64,000 bases of DNA from Halovivax asiaticus JCM 14624 (GTDB taxonomy: Archaea > Halobacteriota > Halobacteria > Halobacteriales > Natrialbaceae), in the NCBI RefSeq assembly GCF_000337515.1, contig NZ_AOIQ01000006.1, forward strand, positions 130,265-194,264, read 5' to 3'. The notes under the pieces were generated by a model. That model was not told the origin of the DNA. It did no database searches and saw only the letters and a program-made list of their open reading frames with translations. Positions 54,777 through 62,988 of the stretch are shown piece after piece. Within the stretch, counting starts at the first letter, position 1, and every line of letters starts with the position of its first letter. Position numbers and translations under genes: made by a program.

Positions 54777-54950
54777 GTCACAATCCACCACCCACAGAGA
54801 GAAAATACCGGGTCCACCGATATGCCCAGGTACCTAGACGGAATCGGTAGTATCTCCCCGACATCTGCACGACAGGATCGAAAGGGCCGGGACGGCGACG
54901 AGCGCGGTCATCTCGGCAGGCCGAGCGGGCCCTGACTGTGATGGATGGTG

Positions 54951-56027
54951 TCAGTGGTGAACCGCCGCACCCGTCGACACCCGGTCTCGTTCGCTCGCCA
55001 CGTATCGCGCGAGGTCGAGCAGCTGGTGGGAGAACCCGTACTCGTTGTCGTACCAGACGAGCACCTTGACCATGTCGTCGGCGACCACCATCAGTGACTC
55101 CAGATCGACGTACGAGGGGATGGGCAAGCCGACGACGTCGGAGGAGACGATCTCGTCGTCGGTGTAACCGAGGACGCCCGAGAGCGGACCGCGTTCCGCC
55201 GCTTCCCGGATCGCGTCCCGCACGTCGTCGGCGGTGACGTCGGTCTCCAGGTTGAGTGTGAGATCGGAGATGGAGCCGTCCGGAATCGGAACGCGCATCG
55301 CCCGCCCGTCGAACTTCCCCTCGAGTTCGGGAAGGATCTCCGTCGTGGCGATGGCGGCACCGGTGGTCGTCGGGACGATGTTCTCCGCCGCGGCGCGCCC
55401 GCGCCGGCGCTTGGCCATCGGGCCGTCGACCAGCCCCTGGCTGCCCGTGTAGGCGTGGACGGTGAGGAGGAGTCCCGAGTCGATGCCGAAGGCGTCGTCG
55501 AGCACCTTCATCACCGGCGCGACGGAGTTCGTCGTGCACGACGCGTTGGAGATCACCGCCTCGCCGTCGTAGGTCTCGTGGTTGACGCCGTAGACGAACG
55601 CCGGGACCGGCGTCTCGCCTTTCGGCGGTGCCGAGATGAGAACCCGATCGGCACCCGCTTCGAGGTGGCGGGCGGCGTCCTCGTACGTCCGGAACAGCCC
55701 AGTGGCTTCGAGAACGAGGGAGACGCCGAGATCGTCCCACGGCAACGCGTCGGGCTGGGGCTCGGAGAGCAGTCGGACCTCCCGCCCGTCGACGACGAGA
55801 CGATCGCCGGTTCGGGCTACACCCTCCGTGCGTCCGTGGACGGTATCGTACTGGAAGAGGTACGCCATATCGTCGTCGTCCATCACGTCGTTGACCGCGA
55901 CCACGTCGAGATCGTCGTGCTCGAGCGAGGCGCGGAGCACGCTTCGACCGATGCGCCCGAAGCCGTTGATGCCGATTCGAAGCGGTTCGCCGGACTCTCC
56001 GTGACTGTCGTTCGTACTGGCGCCCAT
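54951..56027 (-). CDS. gap: Glyceraldehyde-3-phosphate dehydrogenase, type I
   Basis: The 358-residue enzyme belongs to the bacterial-type (phosphorylating) class: Rossmann motif GINGFGRIGRSVLRAS (residues 19-34), catalytic Cys164 in SNASCTTNSVAPV, and HAYTGSQGLVDGP and WYDNEYGFSHQLLDL at their usual places. Most archaea use an unrelated type II GAPDH, so this form marks the haloarchaeal glycolytic enzyme. It uses NAD or NADP; the VNDVMD loop suggests NAD. An N-terminal Ser/Gly/Glu tail of 15 residues is typical of haloarchaeal copies. It sits 384 bases from the oxidase operon, divergent. Confidence 0.95.
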   Translation of the reverse strand: MGASTNDSHGESGEPLRIGINGFGRIGRSVLRASLEHDDLDVVAVNDVMDDDDMAYLFQYDTVHGRTEGVARTGDRLVVDGREVRLLSEPQPDALPWDDLGVSLVLEATGLFRTYEDAARHLEAGADRVLISAPPKGETPVPAFVYGVNHETYDGEAVISNASCTTNSVAPVMKVLDDAFGIDSGLLLTVHAYTGSQGLVDGPMAKRRRGRAAAENIVPTTTGAAIATTEILPELEGKFDGRAMRVPIPDGSISDLTLNLETDVTADDVRDAIREAAERGPLSGVLGYTDDEIVSSDVVGLPIPSYVDLESLMVVADDMVKVLVWYDNEYGFSHQLLDLARYVASERDRVSTGAAVHH

Positions 56028-56296
56028 GCTCGGTCGGACATCGCCACCGAGTAAGATTGTTGGCCCTAAAACCGCCTAATCGGAGACATTCAGACTCGAA
56101 ATACCGTTTACTGTACCAACAGCACGATAGGCCTCACTGAAGTGATGGTGCCAGTCATTTCGCACACCGTGTCACCGATCGCGGAAGAACGGATCGATAC
56201 CCGGGACGAGTCCGATCGAGGCCGAACCGGAGTGAGTTCAACACGAACGCGTCGAAACGGATAACAGTAGCTGGCCGACAATCCACCGTTACCAGC
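56028..56296. other. Divergent intergenic region between gap and the ba3 oxidase operon
   Basis: The full gap runs to 56410. A TATA-like TTTTAG at 56067-56072 (minus) could serve gap. A 39-codon open frame at 56145-56264 lacks haloarchaeal codon bias and is not called. The right part holds a tandem repeat and the oxidase promoter, listed separately. Confidence 0.4.
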
Positions 56297-56340
56297 GATG
56301 TGGCCCAAAATTACTCACGATTTGGCCCACATTTACCCGC
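56297..56340. repeat. Tandem 22-bp direct repeat (two units, 17/22 identical) upstream of the oxidase operon
   Basis: Units 56297-56318 and 56319-56340 abut exactly. Both begin GAT and contain TGGCCCA, then share TTAC; the five mismatches are spread along the unit. A spacing of 22 bp, close to two helical turns, puts both sites on one face of the DNA, 38 bp above the TATA box. This is the layout of an activator or repressor binding site. Confidence 0.6.
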
Positions 56341-56378
56341 GCACTGGTCTTCACCGGACGGCCGCGCGCCACTGGTGA

Positions 56379-56385
56379 TTTAATA
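56379..56385 (+). promoter_or_regulatory. TATA box (TTTAATA) of the oxidase operon
   Basis: TTTAATA is centred 29 bases above ATG 56411, so the operon mRNA is probably leaderless or nearly so. The 22-bp tandem repeat lies just upstream. Confidence 0.55.
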
Positions 56386-56410
56386 CACAGAAGGTGGGCA
56401 GCGATAGGAC

Positions 56411-56584
56411 ATGAGCCGCTCCGGCGTGGCGCGAACGATCGACCACGACGAATTCGATCCGATCGGGACGCTAGCCCTGGTCGTCCTGTACTTCGTGGTC
56501 CTCACGGTGATGTGGCTGTTCACCTACTTCGTCGAGTTCCTCGGACACGGACCCACGGTCGTCGGATTGCTCCCACTCGGCTAA
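56411..56584 (+). CDS. Small subunit of ba3-type cytochrome oxidase (57 aa)
   Basis: The 57-residue protein opens MSRSGVARTIDHDEFDPIGT and contains one membrane helix (LALVVLYFVVLTVMWLFTYF) followed by a short VEFLGHGPTVVGLLPLG tail. It is the first gene of the oxidase operon, 13 bases before subunit II. A single-helix small subunit is usual in ba3 oxidases (subunit IIa of Thermus) and in the N. pharaonis cba operon; which of these it matches is not settled. It is too short to be caught by length filters. Confidence 0.75.
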   Translation: MSRSGVARTIDHDEFDPIGTLALVVLYFVVLTVMWLFTYFVEFLGHGPTVVGLLPLG

Positions 56585-56597
56585 CCGGTGATCACAG

Positions 56598-57470
56598 ATG
56601 CGCATTCACACGTACGAGAAACTGTGGCTCGCTGGGTCCTTCGTCCTGATCGTTGGATTCATCGTAACAGTCACGTACGGCTCGGTCGGGCTCGGCATCG
56701 ACATGATCGGCGAGGAGGCAGACGGCGTTTCGCCCGACGAGATTTCGTCCGACGAGCGGTTCAGCGAACCGCGCGTCGAACAGGTCGGGGAAAACGAGTA
56801 CGAGGTGTACGTCGTCGCGATGACGTTCATCTTTCAACCCGACCCGATCGAAGTGCCGGCGAACTCCGAGGTGACGTTCTACGTGACGAGTCGCGACGTG
56901 ATCCACGGCTTCGAGGTCCCCGGGACCAACATCAACTCGATGGCCATCCCCGGTCAGGTGGCTGAACTGACGGTCGAGTTCGACGAGCCCGGAACCTACG
57001 GAGTCATCTGCAACGAATACTGCGGCCCACAGCACCACACGATGGAAGGGTCGCTGGTAGTGACGCCGGAATGGGAATTCTCGCAGACAGAGCTCGAAGT
57101 CGACGCGCCCGAGAGCGTCGCACAGGGTGACGAAATCGACCTCACGGCCACTGTCTCCAACGGATTGCTCGAAACGCACGAGTCGACGGTCAACGTCACC
57201 ATCGGATCCCAGACCACCGAACAATCGATCACCGTCGACGGCGAGAGTAGCGAGAACGTGTCGGTGACCGTCGACAGTGACGAACTGGGACCCGGTGAGC
57301 ACGACTGGACGGTCAGCGTCGACGATCAGGAAGAGTCCGGGACGATCACCGTCGGGAACGAAACGGACACAACCGAGTCAGTGCCTGCATCGGTGGGAAC
57401 CGAAACAGTATCGGTGACGATGAATCCAGCAGACCCAACGCGCGCGTCCCGTGGAGTGGGCTATCCATGA
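56598..57470 (+). CDS. cbaB: Cytochrome c oxidase subunit II, ba3-type, with Ig-like C-terminal extension
   Basis: The 290-residue protein has an N-terminal membrane helix (LAGSFVLIVGFIVTVTYG) and the extracytoplasmic cupredoxin domain with the binuclear CuA site: His103, and Cys138-Glu140-Cys142-His146-Met149 in VICNEYCGPQHHTM. That domain ends near residue 162. A further ~125 residues form an Ig/CARDB-like beta domain (ELEVDAPESVAQGDEIDLTA, STVNVTIGSQTTEQSITVDG, DHDWTVSVDDQEESGTITVG). Ordinary subunit II proteins end at the CuA domain. Its stop overlaps the ATG of subunit I by 4 bases. Confidence 0.92.
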   Translation: MRIHTYEKLWLAGSFVLIVGFIVTVTYGSVGLGIDMIGEEADGVSPDEISSDERFSEPRVEQVGENEYEVYVVAMTFIFQPDPIEVPANSEVTFYVTSRDVIHGFEVPGTNINSMAIPGQVAELTVEFDEPGTYGVICNEYCGPQHHTMEGSLVVTPEWEFSQTELEVDAPESVAQGDEIDLTATVSNGLLETHESTVNVTIGSQTTEQSITVDGESSENVSVTVDSDELGPGEHDWTVSVDDQEESGTITVGNETDTTESVPASVGTETVSVTMNPADPTRASRGVGYP

Positions 57471-59215
57471 CGCGCCTCTTCGTCGACGAGTATCCGGGGC
57501 AGGCACGACTCGTCCGGGCTGCGTTCCTGAACTCGTTCGTCGCACTCGCAATCGGGGCGACGTTCGGGCTCATTCAGGCGTTCCACCGAACCGATATCTA
57601 TCGCTTTCTGCCGTCGCCCGATTACTACACGGTACTGACCGGACACGGCGTCTTCCTCGTCATCTCGTTCGTGATCTTCTTTCTCGTCGGGCTGTTTCAC
57701 TGGGCGATTACGGACAGTCTCGGCCAGCGGCCGTCCCGCGCCTGGCTGAGCTGGGGCTGGTACGGGCTGATGTCGCTCGGGACCCTCATCATCGCCGCAT
57801 CGATTCTCGGCGGGTTCATGGAGGAACCACCGGAAGTGCTTGGAGCACCGTTGAGCGCGGACGTGCTCTTTACGTTCTACGCGCCGCTTCAGGCCAACCC
57901 ACTGTTCTATCTGGGGCTGATCGTGTTCTTCGCGGGAACCTGGCTCGCCGGTGCCGACTGGTTTCGGACGTGGCTGACCTGGAAGGGCGAACACCCCGGC
58001 AAGCGGATCCCGCTCCCGGCCTTCATGGTCCTGACGACGATGATCATGTGGTATCTCGGTTCGATCGGCGTCATCGTCTCGCTCGTGGCCTTCCTCGTGC
58101 CGTGGTCGTTCGAGGTGATCCCGGGCGTGAACCCGTTGCTGACCCGGACGCTCTTCTGGTTCTTCGGGCACATGGTCGTCTACTTCTGGGTATTGCCGGC
58201 GTACCTGCTCTGGTACAACGTCCTTCCCACGCTCTCGGGCGGACGGTTGTTCAGCGATCCGCTCGCACGAGTCGTGTTCATCCTGTTCGTCCTGCTCTCG
58301 ACGCCGGTCGGCATCCACCACCAGTACATGGATCCCGGCATTGCGGAAGGGTTCAAGTTCGTCGCGATGACCAACACGATGTTTTTGCTGCTACCGAGCC
58401 TCTTGACAGCGTTCACCGTCGTCGCGAGTATGGAACACGGTGCTCGCCAGCGCGGCGGGGCGGGCACGTTCGGCTGGATACGAGCGTTACCCTGGAAAGA
58501 CCCCGCGTTTACCGGCATGGCGCTCGCGGGCGCGGTCTTCGCCTTCGGCGGCTTCACCGGCATCGTCAATGCGGGGATGAACATCAACTACCTCGTGCAC
58601 AACACGCTGTGGATCCCCGGACACATCCACACACAGGTGGGGACGGCGACCGCGCTCTCGCTCATGGCCGGTTCGTACTGGCTCGTCCCCCAGCTCACCG
58701 GAAACCGCCTCGTCGGCCGGCGAATTGCCCTATTTCAGGTCGTCACCTGGTTCCTCGGCATCGTGTTCATGACGAACGCGATGTACCGGTCGGGACTGTT
58801 CGGCGTCCCCCGACGAACCGCGGAGCCACAGTACAGCTTCGAGTACGACGTCGGCATCGGGTCGATGGGCGAACTGAACGCCCAGATCGCCCTCGGTGGA
58901 ACCCTGCTCTTCGTCGCCACGGTACTGTTCCTCGGCGTCATGCTGCTCACAGTTCTCAATCGAGACAGTGAACCGCTGGTGGACGGGACGATTCCGCCCG
59001 CACTGTCCGGACCCGAGGATTCGCCGCGGATCCTCGACAATCTGAAACTGTGGGCGGCCATCGCAATCGTCCTGCTCGTTCTCGCCTACGCCCTCCCACT
59101 CGCAAGCGTCATCCAGGGAGGAGGGCTGCACGGACAGGACATCAGGCCCTACCCGGTCGTTCTCGTCGACGCCGTACAGCACGCCGGAACGATCCTCGGA
59201 GTGCCCATCCACTGA
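57467..59215 (+). CDS. cbaA: Cytochrome c oxidase subunit I, ba3-type
   Basis: The 582-residue heme-copper oxidase catalytic subunit has about 13 helices. Visible ligands are the low-spin heme histidine in LTGHGVFLVIS, the CuB histidine with its cross-linked tyrosine in FFGHMVVYFWVLPAYLLWY, the CuB pair in GIHHQYMDPGI, and heme-b/a histidines in HIHTQVGTATALSLMAGSYW. It reduces oxygen to water and pumps protons. Thermus-like ba3 (type B) features fit, for example no D-channel aspartate pattern is obvious. Start overlaps the subunit II stop. Confidence 0.95.
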   Translation: MTRLFVDEYPGQARLVRAAFLNSFVALAIGATFGLIQAFHRTDIYRFLPSPDYYTVLTGHGVFLVISFVIFFLVGLFHWAITDSLGQRPSRAWLSWGWYGLMSLGTLIIAASILGGFMEEPPEVLGAPLSADVLFTFYAPLQANPLFYLGLIVFFAGTWLAGADWFRTWLTWKGEHPGKRIPLPAFMVLTTMIMWYLGSIGVIVSLVAFLVPWSFEVIPGVNPLLTRTLFWFFGHMVVYFWVLPAYLLWYNVLPTLSGGRLFSDPLARVVFILFVLLSTPVGIHHQYMDPGIAEGFKFVAMTNTMFLLLPSLLTAFTVVASMEHGARQRGGAGTFGWIRALPWKDPAFTGMALAGAVFAFGGFTGIVNAGMNINYLVHNTLWIPGHIHTQVGTATALSLMAGSYWLVPQLTGNRLVGRRIALFQVVTWFLGIVFMTNAMYRSGLFGVPRRTAEPQYSFEYDVGIGSMGELNAQIALGGTLLFVATVLFLGVMLLTVLNRDSEPLVDGTIPPALSGPEDSPRILDNLKLWAAIAIVLLVLAYALPLASVIQGGGLHGQDIRPYPVVLVDAVQHAGTILGVPIH

Positions 59216-59397
59216 TGCGGACTACCCCAGCGAAGCTGTTGATCGTCAGTGCACTGCTCCTCGTCTTCCTCGTCGAGGGACGGACGGTCCTCGGGTTCTT
59301 CGGCGTCGAAATCTCCCCGCTCGAAACTGTCCTCGTCGGCCTGATCGTCTTCGCCGTGCTCTTCGCCTGGGCGTTCGCCCCACGTCGTGACGGGTGA
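59215..59397 (+). CDS. Small membrane protein of the oxidase operon (60 aa)
   Basis: The 60-residue protein has two hydrophobic segments (LIVSALLLVFLVEGRTVLGF and LETVLVGLIVFAVLFAWAFA) and a basic C-terminal end. Its ATG shares the A with the last base of the subunit I stop, so translation is coupled. It resembles the small Cba subunits of haloarchaeal ba3 oxidases, and assembly or stability of subunit I is the simplest role (inference). Confidence 0.7.
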   Translation: MRTTPAKLLIVSALLLVFLVEGRTVLGFFGVEISPLETVLVGLIVFAVLFAWAFAPRRDG

Positions 59398-59473
59398 CGC
59401 AACCGGCGTCAGCGGTGAGAACCCGGCAAACGGAGGGTATCACTACAGGAGGAAGGATGATCTAGGACGATCG

Positions 59474-59668
59474 ATGCTCGAATCGTACTCCCCACGGACT
59501 GCGCTCGCCGTCGCGTTACTCGCACTCGTCCCAACGATCGTCTGGATGCTCACCCGGTCCGGTCTCGGCGGTGCGATCGCGTCCGTCAACGTAGTTCTCA
59601 TCGTCGCGTCGATCTACATCGCGCTCTCACCGATCGACGCCTCGAATCGACCGAGCGGACACGCCTGA
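59474..59668 (+). CDS. Small two-helix membrane protein (64 aa)
   Basis: The 64-residue protein opens MLESYSPRT and carries two hydrophobic segments (ALAVALLALVPTIVWMLTR, then VNVVLIVASIYIALSPI). The frame is open from 59387 but the earlier part has poor coding character. It lies 77 bases after the previous small gene on the same strand and is probably the last gene of the oxidase operon. No function is known. Confidence 0.6.
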   Translation: MLESYSPRTALAVALLALVPTIVWMLTRSGLGGAIASVNVVLIVASIYIALSPIDASNRPSGHA

Positions 59669-59769
59669 CCGAGCAAGGATGACCGGAATTTACCGCTGCC
59701 AGAACGGACTCGAGAGGATCGGGCGACGCCGCCGAACGAGGACGCAACAGTGGATGCCAGAACGAATGG

Positions 59770-61107
59770 TCACTCTTCGGCGAAGTCCCGATCGTCTCCG
59801 TCGACCCGACGCGCGACGTCGACACGATAGTGCGACAGGATATCGCGGCCGAGAATTACGGGATACTCCATGTGACTGCGATCCTCGATGCTCGCGGTCA
59901 CCGTGTGCTGGTTACCGCCGACGCCAACTACGACGTCGACGACGGGGCGGCTCCGGCTCCCTTTCGAACTGCCCGTCCTGACTTTCGTGATGGACTTGAT
60001 CGGCCCGGCACCGATGTCGGCGGCGAGGCTGGTGTCGATGCTCGTCCGACTGGCACCAGTGTCGGACTTGGCAACGATCGATTCCGAGCCACGGGTCCCC
60101 GTGAGGATCACCTCCTCGGTGTAGCCGATGTTACTCGGCTCCTGATCGGCGGCGATCGGCTCCGGCGGCAAGAAGGACGGGCGCGAGTCGTCGAGCGTTC
60201 GCGCGAGTCGATCGACGTCCTCGTCGTCCACTTCGCCGCCGACGCGCTCGATGGCGAGTTTCGCGATGGACGGTGCGGGACTCACACCCGTCGCCTCGAA
60301 CAACCCTTTGAATCCGGCCGTGGGGTTCACCTCCAGGACGAACCAGCCGTCGTCGCCTTCGACGATGTCGACCCCCGCGTAGTCGAGACCGATCGCCTCA
60401 GTCGATTGCAGCGCGATCTCCCGGACGCGGTCGGGGAGTTCGTCTGTGGCGTCCTCGACGGACCCGCCGAGGGCGACGTTCGTCCGCCAGTCGTTCTCCG
60501 GGGCGTACCGGTACATCGCGCCGACGATCTCGTCGCCCACGACGTAGATCCGGATGTCCCGGTGCTGGCTGGCGTCGCGTTCGATGAGTTCCTGCAGGAA
60601 CGCGTACCGGTTGCCGACCTTCGGGTTGACGCGCTCGCCCGGACCGACCTTCCACGTGCCGCCACCGTGGGTGCCGATGGCGGTCTTGTAGACCGCCTCC
60701 TCGCCGAAGTCCGCACGGGCCTCGTTGAGGCGATCGCTACTGAGCGAGAGGAGGACGTCGGGAACCGGAAGTTCGTGGGCGGCGAGGGTGACGGCCGTCG
60801 AAAGTTTGTGGAGCGCCGTCATCGACGCGGTCGGCGGGTTGAGTGTCGGCACCAGCCGAGAGAGCGTGTTGACGATGCCGAGGGCCTCGCAGGGCTGTTC
60901 CGTGTTCGAGAGCAACAATCGATTCGCGATTACGTCGACGGAGGGCTCCAGGCTGACGCGTCCATCTTCCACGCCGATAGTCGTATTGTCCGCTCGAAGC
61001 CACTGCGGGCGATGGCCCAGTTCCTCGATCGCGTTACAGATCGCCTTCGTCTCTTTACTCGTGTGGAGGCTCAACACCCCGACGGTGACCGGTTCGGAAG
61101 AAGTCAT
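59770..61107 (-). CDS. ATP-grasp (RimK/LysX-like) ligase fused to retropepsin-like domain
   Basis: The 445-residue protein joins two parts. Residues ~1-285 are a RimK/LysX-type ATP-grasp ligase (LNPPTASMTALHKLSTAVTL, YKTAIGTHGGGTWKVG, VVGDEIVGAMYRYAPENDWR, VDIVEGDDGWFVLEVNPTAG). Residues ~320-435 look like the retropepsin-fold of the RimB/ATP-dependent zinc protease family, with the active-site DTG at 349-351 in KSDTGASRTSI and the closing VILGRDIL. RimK adds glutamates to ribosomal protein S6 or an amino-group carrier; RimB-type proteins remove them. Both on one chain suggests an add-and-remove enzyme, an inference. The fusion order ligase then protease is intact with no frameshift. Confidence 0.82.
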   Translation of the reverse strand: MTSSEPVTVGVLSLHTSKETKAICNAIEELGHRPQWLRADNTTIGVEDGRVSLEPSVDVIANRLLLSNTEQPCEALGIVNTLSRLVPTLNPPTASMTALHKLSTAVTLAAHELPVPDVLLSLSSDRLNEARADFGEEAVYKTAIGTHGGGTWKVGPGERVNPKVGNRYAFLQELIERDASQHRDIRIYVVGDEIVGAMYRYAPENDWRTNVALGGSVEDATDELPDRVREIALQSTEAIGLDYAGVDIVEGDDGWFVLEVNPTAGFKGLFEATGVSPAPSIAKLAIERVGGEVDDEDVDRLARTLDDSRPSFLPPEPIAADQEPSNIGYTEEVILTGTRGSESIVAKSDTGASRTSIDTSLAADIGAGPIKSITKVRTGSSKGSRSRPVVDVVVGVGGNQHTVTASIEDRSHMEYPVILGRDILSHYRVDVARRVDGDDRDFAEE

Positions 61108-61275
61108 ACAGAAATACCATCATCCGAGGCGAAAAGAGTTACCACCTGTTTCGACGCGTGCTACAGACGCTGTCCCACGACACCGGTTCACGACGTTCGA
61201 GTGCCGCCGTCGGGTCTCCTGAAAGGCAACGGTCGTTGAGTCCTGTCAGACACAAACCCACACCAGCTGACCGTT

Positions 61276-62745
61276 CTACCCAAGAACCGCCCGAATCGAT
61301 CGACGTTCGATCACCCCGCTGGCAAATGCGAGTGCGGCCCAAGAAACCACGCCGATGCCGATCGCGACCCCCAGTAGTGGAAGTGACGTGATCGGCGGCG
61401 CGACGACGACGATCGTCCCGGCCATCACGCCCGAGACGGCGACGACCCGGGCGGCGTCGATCGCTAACACGCGCAGGTGTAACGATAACTCGTCGTGGAC
61501 GACGTAGAGGGTGACCGAGACGTAGATCGCGTGTGTCACGACCGTGGCGAGCGCCGCCCCGACGACGCCAATTGCAGGGATCAGCGCCACGTTGAGCGCG
61601 AAGTTGCCGACCGAGGTCACCCCCTTCGCGATTGCTCGCTCGCGCGCACGGCCGAGATAATCGAGACTGTCACTCGTCAGATTCGTGATCGTCTGCAACA
61701 CCACGAATCCGCTGAGAAGGACCAGTACGGGGGCGGCGCCGGCGTACGACGCACCGAAGACGAGCGTGACGAGCGGCTCGGCGACGAGTGCGAGCCCCAC
61801 TGCGGCCGGGACGTACAGCGCCAGCGCGTTCCCCAACGCCGTCTCGTAGAGCGCCCTGATACGATCGACGTCATCGCCCGCCTTCCCTTCGCCAAAGTTC
61901 GGCGAGATGACGAACCCGAGCGACTCCGCTGGCGCGAGGACGAAGTCGGTGAGCTGTTTCGCCAGTGTGTAGAACGCGACGGCAGACGAGTTCAGGAACA
62001 CCCCCACGAGGACGATGTCGATCTGTTTGTCGAGGACGTTCGCCCCGCGCGTCGCGGTAAGCGGGACGGCGTAGCCGACGAGCCGACGGGCCAGGCCCGG
62101 TTCCATCTCCGCGGACGGTTCGTGTGCCTCGTAAACGAGCACGTACATCGCCACGAGGCCGAAGACGGCGGCGATCCCGTACCCGACGACGTAACCGACG
62201 AACGCACCCAGCGCACCGAACCCGGCCAGGACGAACGCGACGGCGAAGACGAGGCGACCGACGCCGCCGAGCGCCCTGACGGTCGCGCTGTAGCCGAGTC
62301 GGTTCGATCCCTGGAAGACGATCTCCGGAAAAACGGCGAAGGACTTGGCGACGACGAGCAACGCGCCAGCGGCGAAAAACGGTTCCGCGGCCGGTTTCCC
62401 GAGGGCCGCGGCGAGCGGTGCCGCGACGACGAACAGGACCCCTCCCACGAAGGAGACGACGGCCAGTTTGTAGCCGAGGACGTGTCGCAGGAGGTGTGGG
62501 ATCTGGCCGGGGTCCATCTCGCCGTACTCGGCGATGTAGCGCGCGGCGGACTTCCCGAGTCCGAGATCCGCGGCCAGCTGGACGACCGCCAGCACTCCGA
62601 TCGACCAGAACAGGAGCCCGTACGCGTCAGGGTCGAGGAAGACGCGGGCGAGCAGCACCATCAGCAGCGCGCTCGAAAGCATGTACGCCGCTCTGGCGAC
62701 GAGCGTCGCGGCGAATCCGCGGACGATGTGATCGAGTGAGCGCAT
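61276..62745 (-). CDS. Polysaccharide flippase (MATE/PST superfamily, Wzx-like)
   Basis: The 489-residue protein has 12-14 membrane helices in the MVF/PST pattern: a helix-1 start LDHIVRGFAATLVARAAYML, the LGLGKSAARYIAEY loop and internal repeats such as PLTATRGANVLDKQIDIVLV and AVAFYTLAKQLTDFVLAPAE. It probably flips lipid-linked sugars across the membrane for surface glycan or N-glycan synthesis, though no glycosyltransferase adjoins it. An ATG at 62814 would add 23 residues that are arginine-rich (TARRTGRRRRRQ); I prefer 62745. Confidence in the start is low. Confidence 0.83.
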   Translation of the reverse strand: MRSLDHIVRGFAATLVARAAYMLSSALLMVLLARVFLDPDAYGLLFWSIGVLAVVQLAADLGLGKSAARYIAEYGEMDPGQIPHLLRHVLGYKLAVVSFVGGVLFVVAAPLAAALGKPAAEPFFAAGALLVVAKSFAVFPEIVFQGSNRLGYSATVRALGGVGRLVFAVAFVLAGFGALGAFVGYVVGYGIAAVFGLVAMYVLVYEAHEPSAEMEPGLARRLVGYAVPLTATRGANVLDKQIDIVLVGVFLNSSAVAFYTLAKQLTDFVLAPAESLGFVISPNFGEGKAGDDVDRIRALYETALGNALALYVPAAVGLALVAEPLVTLVFGASYAGAAPVLVLLSGFVVLQTITNLTSDSLDYLGRARERAIAKGVTSVGNFALNVALIPAIGVVGAALATVVTHAIYVSVTLYVVHDELSLHLRVLAIDAARVVAVSGVMAGTIVVVAPPITSLPLLGVAIGIGVVSWAALAFASGVIERRSIRAVLG

Positions 62746-62988
62746 AGAGGCCACCAGCGAGCGTGCCAGCACAGACTGCCGTCGGCGACGTCGACCGGTT
62801 CGTCGGGCGGTCATAGAATTGTTATCTGGGCCGATCAGCGGGCAGGGAGAGCTTACGAGGCCGATGAATCACACGATGGGCGACCTGCAGCCCACCACCA
62901 ACTGATGGCGCCTGGGCCGGTGGCCCGACACCCACGTCGGGTACAAGAACGGACGAGGACAGCCGATCCGATGGTGAAGAGCGCCGCC

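Noticed and set aside
56145-56264. 39-codon frame between gap and the oxidase operon
   Set aside because: No coding bias, basic composition, and no TATA or ribosome binding site.
57451-58971. 506-codon frame overlapping oxidase subunit I
   Set aside because: Shifted frame over a clear heme-copper subunit, rich in Arg and Pro with no family match.
59830-61239. 469-codon plus-strand frame opposite the ATP-grasp fusion
   Set aside because: Antisense shadow; the minus strand has conserved ATP-grasp and DTG motifs.
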